DNA of 64,000 nucleotides, from the NCBI GenBank assembly GCA_964057225.1, contig OZ059898.1, forward strand, positions 16,903,267 through 16,967,266, given 5' to 3'. This stretch comes from Auanema rhodensis (taxonomy: Eukaryota; Nematoda; Chromadorea; Rhabditida; Rhabditidae). Position numbers and translations under genes: made by a program. Position 1 is the first letter of the stretch; each line of letters opens with the position of its first letter. Positions 53,836 to 64,000 of this stretch are shown piece after piece. Below the pieces are notes generated by a model. It worked only from the letters and a program-made list of their open reading frames with translations. It was not told where the DNA came from and ran no database searches.

Positions 53836-53873
53836 CGCTACCGTCGAAATTAGCATAGGGAAAACATGAAAAT

Positions 53874-53901
53874 GGGGGGTGGCAACTACTAAACCAGCCC
53901 C
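53874..53901 (-). repeat. Right terminal inverted repeat (28 bp)
   Basis: Read on the minus strand it starts GGGGCTGGTTTAGTAG and ends GCCACCCCCC, matching the left end with three mismatches. It lies 28 bp downstream of the tRNA-like segment. Confidence 0.93.
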
Positions 53902-53909
53902 AACTCAAC
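53902..53909 (+). repeat. Target-site duplication, right copy
   Basis: AACTCAAC, followed by the expected satellite ATACACTAATG and preceded by the element's CCCC end. It is a perfect match to the left copy. Confidence 0.95.
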
Positions 53910-56900
53910 ATACACTAATGCATCATTTTTCAAACGATCATAACTAATTTTTGTATTAAGCGTTTCTCAATGTAGTATAGTGCATTTGATGCGGATTTTT
54001 AAGCTGCGTCGATCTGTGTTATCAAATTTGCGCTAGCTTAAAAATGCACCGAGATATCAACTGATATAAGTTCACACTTATATCCTCGATTTTCACCCTG
54101 AAGAAATAATTTTTTCGTTGAATAACATTGTCCATCGTCTTTGCCTTGAAAAAAGGAATCTAAAAACATCTACTTTTTGCTAAATTATTCTGAAATTTTT
54201 CGAAAAAATTTTTGTCAAAATGTTTTTGGAAGCAATGTTGAGTGTACATGGAAACTCAACATACACTAATGCATCATTTTTCAAACGATCATAACTAATT
54301 TTTGTATTAAGCGTTTCTCAATGTAGTATAGTGCATTCGATGCGGATTTTCAAACTGCGTCGATCTGTGTTATCAGATTTGCGCTAGCTTAAAAATGCAC
54401 CGAGATATGAACTGATATAAGTTCACACTTATATCCTCGATTTTCACCCTGAAGAATTATTTTTTTCGTTGAATAACATTGTCCATCGTCTTTGCCTTGA
54501 AAAAAGAAATCTAAAAACATCTACTTTTTGCTAAATTATTCTGAAATTTTTCGAAAAAATTTTTGTCAAAATGTTTTTGGAAGCAATGTTGAGTGTACAT
54601 GGAAACTCAACATACACTAATGCATCATTTTTCAAACGATCATAACAAATTTTTGTATTAAGCGTTTCTCAATGTAGTATAGTGCATTCGATGCGGATTT
54701 GTAAGCTGCGTCGATCTGTGTTATCAAATTTGCGCTAGCTTAAAAATGCACCGAGATATCAACTGATATAAGTTCACACTTATATCCTCAATTTTCACCC
54801 TGAAGAAATAATTTTTTCGTTGAATAACATTGTCCATCGTCTTTGCCTTGAAAAAAGGAATCTAAAAACATCTACTTTTTGCTAAATTATTTTGAAGTTT
54901 TTCGAAAAAATTTTTGTCAAAATGTTTTTGGAAGCAATGTTGAGTGTACATGGAAACTCAACATACACTAATGCATCATTTTTCAAACGATCATAACTAA
55001 TTTTTGTATTAAGCGTTTCTCAATGTAGTATAGTGCATTCGATGCGGATTTTTAAACTGCGTCGATCTGTGTTATCAGATTTGCGCTAGCTTAAAAATGC
55101 ACCGAGATATGAACTGATATAAGTTCACACTTATATCCTCGATTTTCACCCTGAAGAATTATTTTTTTCGTTGAATAACATTGTCCATCGTCTTTGCCTT
55201 GAAAAAAGAAATCTAAAAACATCTACTTTTTGCTAAATTATTCTGAAATTTTTCGAAAAAATTTTTGTCAAAATGTTTTTGGAAGCAATGTTGAGTGTAC
55301 ATGGAAACTCAACATACACTAATGCATCATTTTTCAAACGATCATAACAAATTTTTGTATTAAGCGTTTCTCAATGTAGTATAGTGCATTCGATGCGGAT
55401 TTTTAAGCTGCGTCGATCTGTGTTATGAGATTTGCGCTAGCTTAAAAATCCACCGAGATATCAACTGATATAAGTTCACACTTATATCCTCAATTTTCAC
55501 CCTGAAGAAATAATTTTTTCGTTGAATAACATTGTCCATCGTCTTTGCCTTGAAAAAAGGAATCTAAAAACATCTACTTTTTGCTAAATTATTCTGAAAT
55601 TTTTCGAAAAAATTTTTGTCAAAATGTTTTTGGAAGCAATGTTGAGTGTACATGGAAACTCAACATACACTAATGCATCATTTTTCAAACGATCATAACA
55701 AATTTTTGTATTAAGCGTTTCTCAATGTAGTATAGTGCATTCGATGCGGATTTTTAAGCTGCGTCGATCTGTGTTATGAGATTTGCGCTAGCTTAAAAAT
55801 GCACCGAGATATCAACTGATATAAGTTCACACTTATATCCTCAATTTTCACCCTGAAGAAATAATTTTTTCGTTGAATAACATTGTCCATCGTCTTTGCC
55901 TTGAAAAAAGGAATCTAAAAACATCTACTTTTTGCTAAATTATTCTGAAGTTTTTCGAAAAAATTTTTGTCAAAATGTTTTTGGAAGCAATGTTGAGTGT
56001 ACATGGAAACTCAACATACACTAATGCATCATTTTTCAAACGATCATAACTAATTTTTGTATTAAGCGTTTCTCAATGTAGTATAGTGCATTTGATGCGG
56101 ATTTTTAAGCTGCGTCGATCTGTGTTATCAAATTTGCGCTAGCTTAAAAATGCACCGAGATATCAACTGATATAAGTTCACACTTATATCCTCGATTTTC
56201 ACCCTGAAGAAATAATTTTTTCGTTGAATAACATTGTCCATCGTCTTTGCCTTGAAAAAAGGAATCTAAAAACATCTACTTTTTGCTAAATTATTCTGAA
56301 ATTTTTCGAAAAAATTTTTGTCAAAATGTTTTTGGAAGCAATGTTGAGTGTACATGGAAACTCAACATACACTAATGCATCATTTTTCAAACGATCATAA
56401 CTAATTTTTGTATTAAGCGTTTCTCAATGTAGTATAGTGCATTCGATGCGGATTTTCAAACTGCGTCGATCTGTGTTATCAGATTTGCGCTAGCTTAAAA
56501 ATGCACCGAGATATGAACTGATATAAGTTCACACTTATATCCTCGATTTTCACCCTGAAGAATTATTTTTTTCGTTGAATAACATTGTCCATCGTCTTTG
56601 CCTTGAAAAAAGAAATCTAAAAACATCTACTTTTTGCTAAATTATTCTGAAATTTTTCGAAAAAATTTTTGTCAAAATGTTTTTGGAAGCAATGTTGAGT
56701 GTACATGGAAACTCAACATACACTAATGCATCATTTTTCAAACGATCATAACAAATTTTTGTATTAAGCGTTTCTCAATGTAGTATAGTGCATTCGATGC
56801 GGATTTGTAAGCTGCGTCGATCTGTGTTATCAAATTTGCGCTAGCTTAAAAATGCACCGAGATATCAACTGATATAAGTTCACACTTATATCCTCAATTT

Positions 56901-59166
56901 TCACCCTGAAGAAATAATTTTTTCGTTGAATAACATTGTCCATCGTCTTTGCCTTGAAAAAAGGAATCTAAAAACATCTACTTTTTGCTAAATTATTTTG
57001 AAGTTTTTCGAAAAAATTTTTGTCAAAATGTTTTTGGAAGCAATGTTGAGTGTACATGGAAACTCAACATACACTAATGCATCATTTTTCAAACGATCAT
57101 AACTAATTTTTGTATTAAGCGTTTCTCAATGTAGTATAGTGCATTCGATGCGGATTTTTAAACTGCGTCGATCTGTGTTATCAGATTTGCGCTAGCTTAA
57201 AAATGCACCGAGATATGAACTGATATAAGTTCACACTTATATCCTCGATTTTCACCCTGAAGAATTATTTTTTTCGTTGAATAACATTGTCCATCGTCTT
57301 TGCCTTGAAAAAAGAAATCTAAAAACATCTACTTTTTGCTAAATTATTCTGAAATTTTTCGAAAAAATTTTTGTCAAAATGTTTTTGGAAGCAATGTTGA
57401 GTGTACATGGAAACTCAACATACACTAATGCATCATTTTTCAAACGATCATAACAAATTTTTGTATTAAGCGTTTCTCAATGTAGTATAGTGCATTCGAT
57501 GCGGATTTTTAAGCTGCGTCGATCTGTGTTATGAGATTTGCGCTAGCTTAAAAATCCACCGAGATATCAACTGATATAAGTTCACACTTATATCCTCAAT
57601 TTTCACCCTGAAGAAATAATTTTTTCGTTGAATAACATTGTCCATCGTCTTTGCCTTGAAAAAAGGAATCTAAAAACATCTACTTTTTGCTAAATTATTC
57701 TGAAATTTTTCGAAAAAATTTTTGTCAAAATGTTTTTGGAAGCAATGTTGAGTGTACATGGAAACTCAACATACACTAATGCATCATTTTTCAAACGATC
57801 ATAACAAATTTTTGTATTAAGCGTTTCTCAATGTAGTATAGTGCATTCGATGCGGATTTTTAAGCTGCGTCGATCTGTGTTATGAGATTTGCGCTAGCTT
57901 AAAAATGCACCGAGATATCAACTGATATAAGTTCACACTTATATCCTCAATTTTCACCCTGAAGAAATAATTTTTTCGTTGAATAACATTGTCCATCGTC
58001 TTTGCCTTGAAAAAAGGAATCTAAAAACATCTACTTTTTGCTAAATTATTTTGAAGTTTTTCGAAAAAATTTTTGTCAAAATGTTTTTGGAAGCAATGTT
58101 GAGTGTACATGGAAACTCAACATACACTAATGCATCATTTTTCAAACGATCATAACTAATTTTTGTATTAAGCGTTTCTCAATGTAGTATAGTGCATTTG
58201 ATGCGGATTTTTAAGCTGCGTCGATCTGTGTTATCAAATTTGCGCTAGCTTAAAAATGCACCGAGATATCAACTGATATAAGTTCACACTTATATCCTCG
58301 ATTTTCACCCTGAAGAAATAATTTTTTCGTTGAATAACATTGTCCATCGTCTTTGCCTTGAAAAAAGGAATCTAAAAACATCTACTTTTTGCTAAATTAT
58401 TCTGAAATTTTTCGAAAAAATTTTTGTCAAAATGTTTTTGGAAGCAATGTTGAGTGTACATGGAAACTCAACATACACTAATGCATCATTTTTCAAACGA
58501 TCATAACTAATTTTTGTATTAAGCGTTTCTCAATGTAGTATAGTGCATTCGATGCGGATTTTCAAACTGCGTCGATCTGTGTTATCAGATTTGCGCTAGC
58601 TTAAAAATGCACCGAGATATGAACTGATATAAGTTCACACTTATATCCTCGATTTTCACCCTGAAGAATTATTTTTTTCGTTGAATAACATTGTCCATCG
58701 TCTTTGCCTTGAAAAAAGAAATCTAAAAACATCTACTTTTTGCTAAATTATTCTGAAATTTTTCGAAAAAATTTTTGTCAAAATGTTTTTGGAAGCAATG
58801 TTGAGTGTACATGGAAACTCAACATACACTAATGCATCATTTTTCAAACGATCATAACAAATTTTTGTATTAAGCGTTTCTCAATGTAGTATAGTGCATT
58901 CGATGCGGATTTGTAAGCTGCGTCGATCTGTGTTATCAAATTTGCGCTAGCTTAAAAATGCACCGAGATATCAACTGATATAAGTTCACACTTATATCCT
59001 CAATTTTCACCCTGAAGAAATAATTTTTTCGTTGAATAACATTGTCCATCGTCTTTGCCTTGAAAAAAGGAATCTAAAAACATCTACTTTTTGCTAAATT
59101 ATTTTGAAGTTTTTCGAAAAAATTTTTGTCAAAATGTTTTTGGAAGCAATGTTGAGTGTACATGGA

Positions 59167-59521
59167 AACTCAACATACACTAATGCATCATTTTTCAAAC
59201 GATCATAACTAATTTTTGTATTAAGCGTTTCTCAATGTAGTATAGTGCATGCATTCGATGCGGATTTTTAAGCTGCGTCGATCTGTGTTATCAGATTTGA
59301 GCTAGCTTAAAAATGCACCGAGATATCAACTGATATAAGTTCACACTTATATCCTCGATTTTCACCCTGAAGAAATAATTTTTTCGTTGAATAACATTGT
59401 CCATCGTCTTTGCCTTGAAAAAAGGAATCTAAAAACATCTACTTTTTGCTAAATTATTTTGAAGTTTTTCGAAAAAATTTTTGTCAAAATGTTTTTGGAA
59501 GCAATGTTGAGTGTACATGGA
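59167..59521 (+). repeat. 355-bp monomer: 4-bp tandem duplication
   Basis: GTGCATTCGATG has become GTGCATGCATTCGATG: GCAT at 59247-59250 is repeated at 59251-59254. It is the only length gain among the satellite copies. The monomer is otherwise of the AGATTTGAGCT type seen at 47359, 50518 and 50869. Confidence 0.9.
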
Positions 59522-61627
59522 AACTCAACATACACTAATGCATCATTTTTCAAACGATCATAACTAATTTTTGTATTAAGCGTTTCTCAATGTAGTATAG
59601 TGCATTCGATGCGGATTTTCAAGCTGCGTCGATCTGTGTTATCAGATTTGCGCTAGCTTAAAAATGCACCGAGATATCAACTGATATAAGTTCACACTTA
59701 TATCCTCGATTTTCACCCTGAAGAATTAATTTTTTTGTTGAATAACATTGTCCATCGTCTTTGCCTTGAGAAAAGGAATTTGAAAACATCTACTTTTTGC
59801 TAAATTATTTTGAAATTTTTCGAAAAAATTTTTGTCAAAATGTTTTTGGAAGCAATGTTGAGTGTACATGGAAACTCAACATACACTAATGCATCATTTT
59901 TCAAACGATCATAACAAATTTTTGTATTAAGCGTTTCTCAATGTAGTATAGTGCATTCGATGCGGATTTTTAAGCTGCGTCGATCTGTGTTATGAGATTT
60001 GCGCTAGCTTAAAAATGCACCGAGATATCAACTGATATAAGTTCACACTTATATCCTCGATTTTCACCCTGAAGAATTAATTTTTTCGTTGAATAACATT
60101 GTCCATCGTCTTTGCTTTGAAAAAAGGAATCTAAAAACTTCTACTTTTTGCTAAATTATTCTGAAATTTTTCGAAAAAATTTTTGTCAAAATGTTTTTGG
60201 AAGCAATTTTGAGTATACATGGAAACTCAACATACACTAATGCATCATTTTTCAAACGATCATAACTAATTTTTGTATTAAGCGTTTCTCAATGTAGTAT
60301 AGTGCATTTGATGCGGATTTTTAAGCTGCGTCGATCTGTGTTATCAAATTTGCGCTAGCTTAAAAATGCACCGAGATATCAACTGATATAAGTTCACACT
60401 TATATCCTCGATTTTCACCCTGAAGAAATAATTTTTTCGTTGAATAACATTGTCCATCGTCTTTGCCTTGAAAAAAGGAATCTAAAAACATCTACTTTTT
60501 GCTAAATTATTCTGAAATTTTTCGAAAAAATTTTTGTCAAAATGTTTTTGGAAGCAATGTTGAGTGTACATGGAAACTCAACATACACTAATGCATCATT
60601 TTTCAAACGATCATAACTAATTTTTGTATTAAGCGTTTCTCAATGTAGTATAGTGCATTTGATGCGGATTTTTAAGCTGCGTCGATCTGTGTTATCAAAT
60701 TTGCGCTAGCTTAAAAATGCACCGAGATATCAACTGATATAAGTTCACACTTATATCCTCGATTTTCACCCTGAAGAATTATTTTTTTCGTTGAATAACA
60801 TTGTCCATCGTCTTTGCCTTGAAAAAAGGAATCTAAAAACATCTACTTTTTGCTAAATTATTTTGAAGTTTTTCGAAAAAATTTTTGTCAAAATGTTTTT
60901 GGAAGCAATTTTGAGTGTACATGGAAACTCAACATACACTAATGCATCATTTTTCAAACGATCATAACTAATTTTTGTATTAAGCGTTTCTCAATGTAGT
61001 ATAGTGCATTTGATGCGGATTTTTAAGCTGCGTCGATCTGTGTTATCAAATTTGCGCTAGCTTAAAAATGCACCGAGATATCAACTGATATAAGTTCACA
61101 CTTATATCCTCAATTTTCACCCTGAAGAAATAATTTTTTCGTTGAATAACATTGTCCATCGTCTTTGCCTTGAAAAAAGGAATCTAAAAACATCTACTTT
61201 TTGCTAAATTATTCTGAAATTTTTCGAAAAAATTTTTGTCAAAATGTTTTTGGAAGCAATGTTGAGTGTACATGGAAACTCAACATACACTAATGCATCA
61301 TTTTTCAAACGATCATAACTAATTTTTGTATTAAGCGTTTCTCAATGTAGTATAGTGCATTCGATGCGGATTTTTAAGCTACGTCGATCTGTGTTATGAG
61401 ATTTGCGCTAGCTTAAAAATGCACCGAGATATCAACTGATATAAGTTCACACTTATATCCTCGATTTTCACCCTGAAGAATTAATTTTTTCGTTGAATAA
61501 CATTGTCCATCGTCTTTGCTTTGAAAAAAGGAATCTAAAAACATCTACTTTTTGCTAAATTATTCTGAAATTTTTCGAAAAAATTTTTGTCAAATTGTTT
61601 TTGGAAGCAATGTTGAGTGTACATGGA

Positions 61628-63731
61628 AACTCAACATACACTAATGCATCATTTTTCAAACGATCATAACTAATTTTTGTATTAAGCGTTTCTCAATGTA
61701 GTATAGTGCATTCGATGCGGATTTTTAAGCTGCGTCGATCTGTGTTATGAGATTTGCGCTAGCTTAAAAATGCACCGAGATATCAACTGATATAAGTTCA
61801 CACTTATATCCTCGATTTTCACCCTGAAGAATTAATTTTTTCGTTGAATAACATTGTTCATCGTCTTTGCTTTGAAAAAAGGAATCTAAAATCTTCTATT
61901 TTTTGCTAAATTATTTTGAAATTTTTCGAAAAAATTTTTGTCAAAATGTTTTTGGAAGCAATGTTGAGTGTACATGTAAACTCAACATACACTAATGCAC
62001 CATTTTTCAAACAATCATAACTAATTTTTGTATTAAGCGTTTTTCAATGTAGTATAGTGCATTTGATGCGGATTTTTAAGCTGCGTCGATCTGTGTTATC
62101 AAATTTGCGCTAGCTTAAAAATGCACCGAGATATCAACTGATATAAGTTCACACTTATATCCTCGATTTTCACCCTGAAGAAATAATTTTTTCGTTGAAT
62201 AACATTGTCCATCGTCTTTGCCTTGAAAAAAGGAATCAAAAACATCTACTTTTTGCTAAATTATTCTGAAATTTTTCGAAAAAATTTTTGTCAAAATGTT
62301 TTTGGAAGCAATGTTGAGTGTACATGGAAACTCAACATACACTAATGCATCATTTTTCAAACGATCATAACTAATTTTTGTATTAAGCGTTTCTCAATGT
62401 AGTATAGTGCATTCGATGCGGATTTTTAAGCTGCGTCGATCTGTGTTATCAGATTTGCGCTAGCTTAAAAATGCACCGAGATATCAACTGATATAAGTTC
62501 ACACTTATATCCTCGATTTTCACCCTGAAGAATTATTTTTTTCGTTGAATAACATTGTCCATCGTCTTTGCCTTGAAAAAAGGAATCTAAAAACATCTAC
62601 TTTTTGCTAAATTATTCTGAAATTTTTCGAAAAAATTTTTGTCAAAATGTTTTTGGAAGCAATTTTGAGTGTACATGGAAACTCAACATACACTAATGCA
62701 TCATTTTTCAAACGATCATAACTAATTTTTGTATTAAGCGTTTCTCAATGTAGTATAGTGCATTCGATGCGGATTTTTAAGCTGCGTCGATCTATGTTAT
62801 GAGATTTGCGCTAGCTTAAAAATGCACCGAGATATCAACTGATATAAGTTCACACTTATACCCTCGATTTTCACCCTGAAGAATTAATTTTTTCGTTGAA
62901 TAACATTGTTCATCGTCTTTGCTTTGAAAAAAGGAATCTAAAAACTTCTATTTTTTGCTAAATTATTTTGAAATTTTTCGAAAAAATTTTTGTCAAAATG
63001 TTTTTGGAAGCAATGTTGAGTGTACATGTAAACTCAACATACACTAATGCACCATTTTTCAAACAATCATAACTAATTTTTGTATTGAGCGTTTTTCAAT
63101 GTAGTATAGTGCATTTGATGCGGATTTTTAAGCTGCGTCGATCTGTGTTATCAAATTTGCGCTAGCTTAAAAATGCACCGAGATATCAACTGATATAAGT
63201 TCACACTTATATCCTCGATTTTCACCCTGAAGAAATAATTTTTTCGTTGAATAACATTGTCCATCGTCTTTGCCTTGAAAAAAGGAATCAAAAACATCTA
63301 CTTTTTGCTAAATTATTCTGAAATTTTTCGAAAAAATTTTTGTCAAAATGTTTTTGGAAGCAATGTTGAGTTTACATGGAAACTCAACATACACTAATGC
63401 ATCATTTTTCAAACGATCATAACTAATTTTTGTATTAAGCGTTTCTCAATGTAGTATAGTGCATTCGATGCGGATTTTTAAGCTGCGTCGATCTGTGTTA
63501 TCAGATTTGCGCTAGCTTAAAAATGCACCGAGATATCAACTGATATATGTTCACACTTATATCCTCGATTTTCACCCTGAAGAATTATTTTTTTCGTTGA
63601 ATAACATTGTCCATCGTCTTTGCCTTGAAAAAAAGAATCTAAAAACATCTACTTTTTGCTAAATTATTCTGAAATTTTTCGAAAAAATTTTTGTCAAAAT
63701 GTTTTTGGAAGCAATTTTGAGTGTACATGGA
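61628..63731 (+). repeat. Trimeric higher-order repeat, two copies (1052 or 1053 bp)
   Basis: 61628-62679 and 62680-63731 share the order: a TATGAGAT monomer with TTGTTCATCG and CTTTGCTTTG; a GCACC monomer with the same 1-bp deletion giving GGAATCAAAAAC (at 62237/62238 and 63289/63290); and a GAAGAATTATTTTT monomer ending ATTTTGAG. The shared deletion shows common descent. The second copy has added TATACCCTCG, TATTGAGCG, GAGTTTACATG and GATATATGTTC. Confidence 0.88.
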
Positions 63732-64000
63732 AACTCAACATACACTAATGCATCATTTTTCAAACGATCATAACTAATTTTTGTATTAAGCGTTTCTCAA
63801 TGTAGTATAGTGCATTTGATGCGGATTTTTAAGCTGCGTCGATCTGTGTTATCAAATTTGCGCTAGCTTAAAAATGCACCGAGATATCAACTGATATAAG
63901 TTCACACTTATATCCTCGATTTTCACCCTGAAGAATTATTTTTTTCGTTGAATAACATTGTCCATCGTCTTTGCCTTGAAAAAAGGAATCTAAAAACATC

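Larger units (their letters stand above)
53774..53845 (+). pseudogene. Degenerate tRNA-like segment inside the transposon
   Basis: A 72-nt stretch with tRNA layout. The ends GACGGT (53774-53779) and ACCGTC (53840-53845) pair over six bases. The A box TAGCGCAGTCGG (53782-53793) fits the consensus TRGCNNAGYNGG fully. A perfect 5-bp anticodon-like stem, AGTTA/TAACT (53804-53808 and 53816-53820), encloses a 7-nt loop TTAATCC, which would place AAT at the anticodon. A B-box-like AGATCGGATCC (53825-53835) precedes the 3' half. Faults: there is an extra base before the A box, the D stem is weak, the T stem hardly pairs and there is no CCA. The amino acid identity of the parent is not safe to call. 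It is probably a tRNA-derived relic rather than a working tRNA. SINEs have such a head at their 5' end, but here it sits near the right end, between two terminal inverted repeats. Confidence 0.6.
53334..53901. mobile_element. 568-bp non-autonomous DNA transposon (MITE-like)
   Basis: A single foreign insertion in the array. It is bounded by 28-bp imperfect terminal inverted repeats (53334-53361 and 53874-53901, 25 of 28 bases matching) and flanked by a perfect 8-bp direct repeat, AACTCAAC, that is single in every uninterrupted monomer. It has no open frame of useful size, so a transposase must have come from elsewhere. Inside are a 6-bp hairpin (53368-53390), a 12-bp direct repeat (53400-53411 and 53462-53473), a 9-bp-stem hairpin (53483-53523), a G/C-rich hairpin (53540-53562), an A+T-rich core to about 53690, and a tRNA-like segment (53774-53845). 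An 8-bp duplication with ends starting GG suits the Merlin superfamily best. hAT and P elements also make 8-bp duplications but usually start with CA. The family assignment is inference. Confidence 0.93.
52273..59166 (+). repeat. Hexameric higher-order repeat, three copies, one interrupted by a transposon
   Basis: Copies are 52273-54954 (2106 bp of satellite plus the 576-bp insertion and target duplication), 54955-57060 and 57061-59166. Ordered marks: AAACTG with GATATGAAC; AACAAATTTT with the rare AAAAATCCACC; AACAAATTTT with CCTCAATTTTC; GCATTTGATG with TATCAAATTTG; GGATTTTCAAACTG; AACAAATTTT with the rare GGATTTGTAAG. The copies are almost identical; the one difference noticed is ATTCTGAAG at 55943-55951, against ATTTTGAAG in the others. 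Only the first copy carries the element at 53334-53901. Confidence 0.92.
53902..64000 (+). repeat. 351-bp satellite array, right block (about 29 monomers)
   Basis: The same satellite resumes directly after the transposon, starting with the second copy of the 8-bp target duplication. Monomer starts are at 53902, 54253, 54604 and so on. The register is exactly continuous with the left block once the 568-bp element and one 8-bp duplication are removed. Length variants here are a 355-bp copy at 59167-59521 and two 350-bp copies (61979-62328 and 63031-63380). The array leaves the window inside a monomer (63732-64000). No gene is visible. Confidence 0.99.

Noticed and set aside
53774-53845. A functional tRNA gene (AAT anticodon reading)
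   Set aside because: The anticodon arm is good, but the T stem hardly pairs, the D stem is weak, the acceptor region has an extra base, position 37 is C rather than a purine, and it sits inside a transposon. It is better treated as a tRNA-derived relic.
53334-53901. A tRNA-derived SINE
   Set aside because: The tRNA-like part is near the right end, not at the 5' end. There is no A-rich or simple-repeat tail, and 28-bp terminal inverted repeats with an 8-bp duplication mark a DNA transposon.
1-64000. CRISPR array or bacterial repeat region
   Set aside because: The repeated unit is 351 bp with no unique spacers; neighbouring units are contiguous and nearly identical, and no cas genes are present.
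1-64000. A hidden gene cluster or novel enzymatic system
   Set aside because: Reading both strands, every stretch outside 53334-53901 is accounted for by the satellite monomer, and the inserted element has no useful open frame.
1-64000. Identity with the Drosophila 1.688 (359-bp) satellite or the Tribolium satellite because of similar length and A+T content
   Set aside because: Length and composition are similar, but I see no sequence motif that I can match with confidence; a database search would decide.

Overview
The whole window is one head-to-tail satellite DNA array with a single foreign insertion. The satellite monomer is 351 bp and all copies point the same way. Taking the monomer to start at AACTCAACATAC, the window holds a partial copy (1-345), 179 complete copies and a partial copy (63732-64000). 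Counted by hand, 171 of the 179 complete copies are exactly 351 bp. The other eight carry a 1-bp deletion (six copies), a 17-bp deletion (one) or a 4-bp duplication (one). The array runs off both ends of the window, so it is longer than 64 kb. There is no protein-coding gene, rRNA, CRISPR array or replication gene.

This is eukaryotic constitutive heterochromatin, of the kind found at centromeres and pericentromeres. The monomer is A+T-rich (about two thirds by eye), full of A- and T-tracts, and close to two nucleosome repeats long. The style suits an invertebrate, perhaps an insect, but nothing here fixes the taxon.

Layout: 1-53333 is satellite; 53334-53901 is a 568-bp non-autonomous DNA transposon (MITE-like); 53902-64000 is satellite again in unbroken register. 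The transposon has 28-bp imperfect terminal inverted repeats, a perfect 8-bp target-site duplication (AACTCAAC), two strong internal hairpins and, near its right end, a degenerate tRNA-like segment with recognisable Pol III A and B boxes.

The monomers fall into recurrent variant types, and runs of types are repeated as higher-order units: dimers (5611-7014, 7366-8769, 17544-18947), trimers (1399-3504, 61628-63731), a tetramer (42445-46305), a pentamer (31564-35073), hexamers (8770-12981 twice; 52273-59166 three times) and a nested block (35425-42093). No single higher-order unit spans the array, so it looks like many local segmental amplifications. Only one of the three hexamer copies at 52273-59166 carries the transposon, which dates the insertion after that amplification.

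Each monomer also carries conserved dyads: a 51-bp compound inverted repeat, a 9-bp hairpin with a TCAC loop, a 9-bp hairpin across the monomer junction, and a 12-bp palindrome centred on TTCGAA. The transposon inserted into the junction hairpin.
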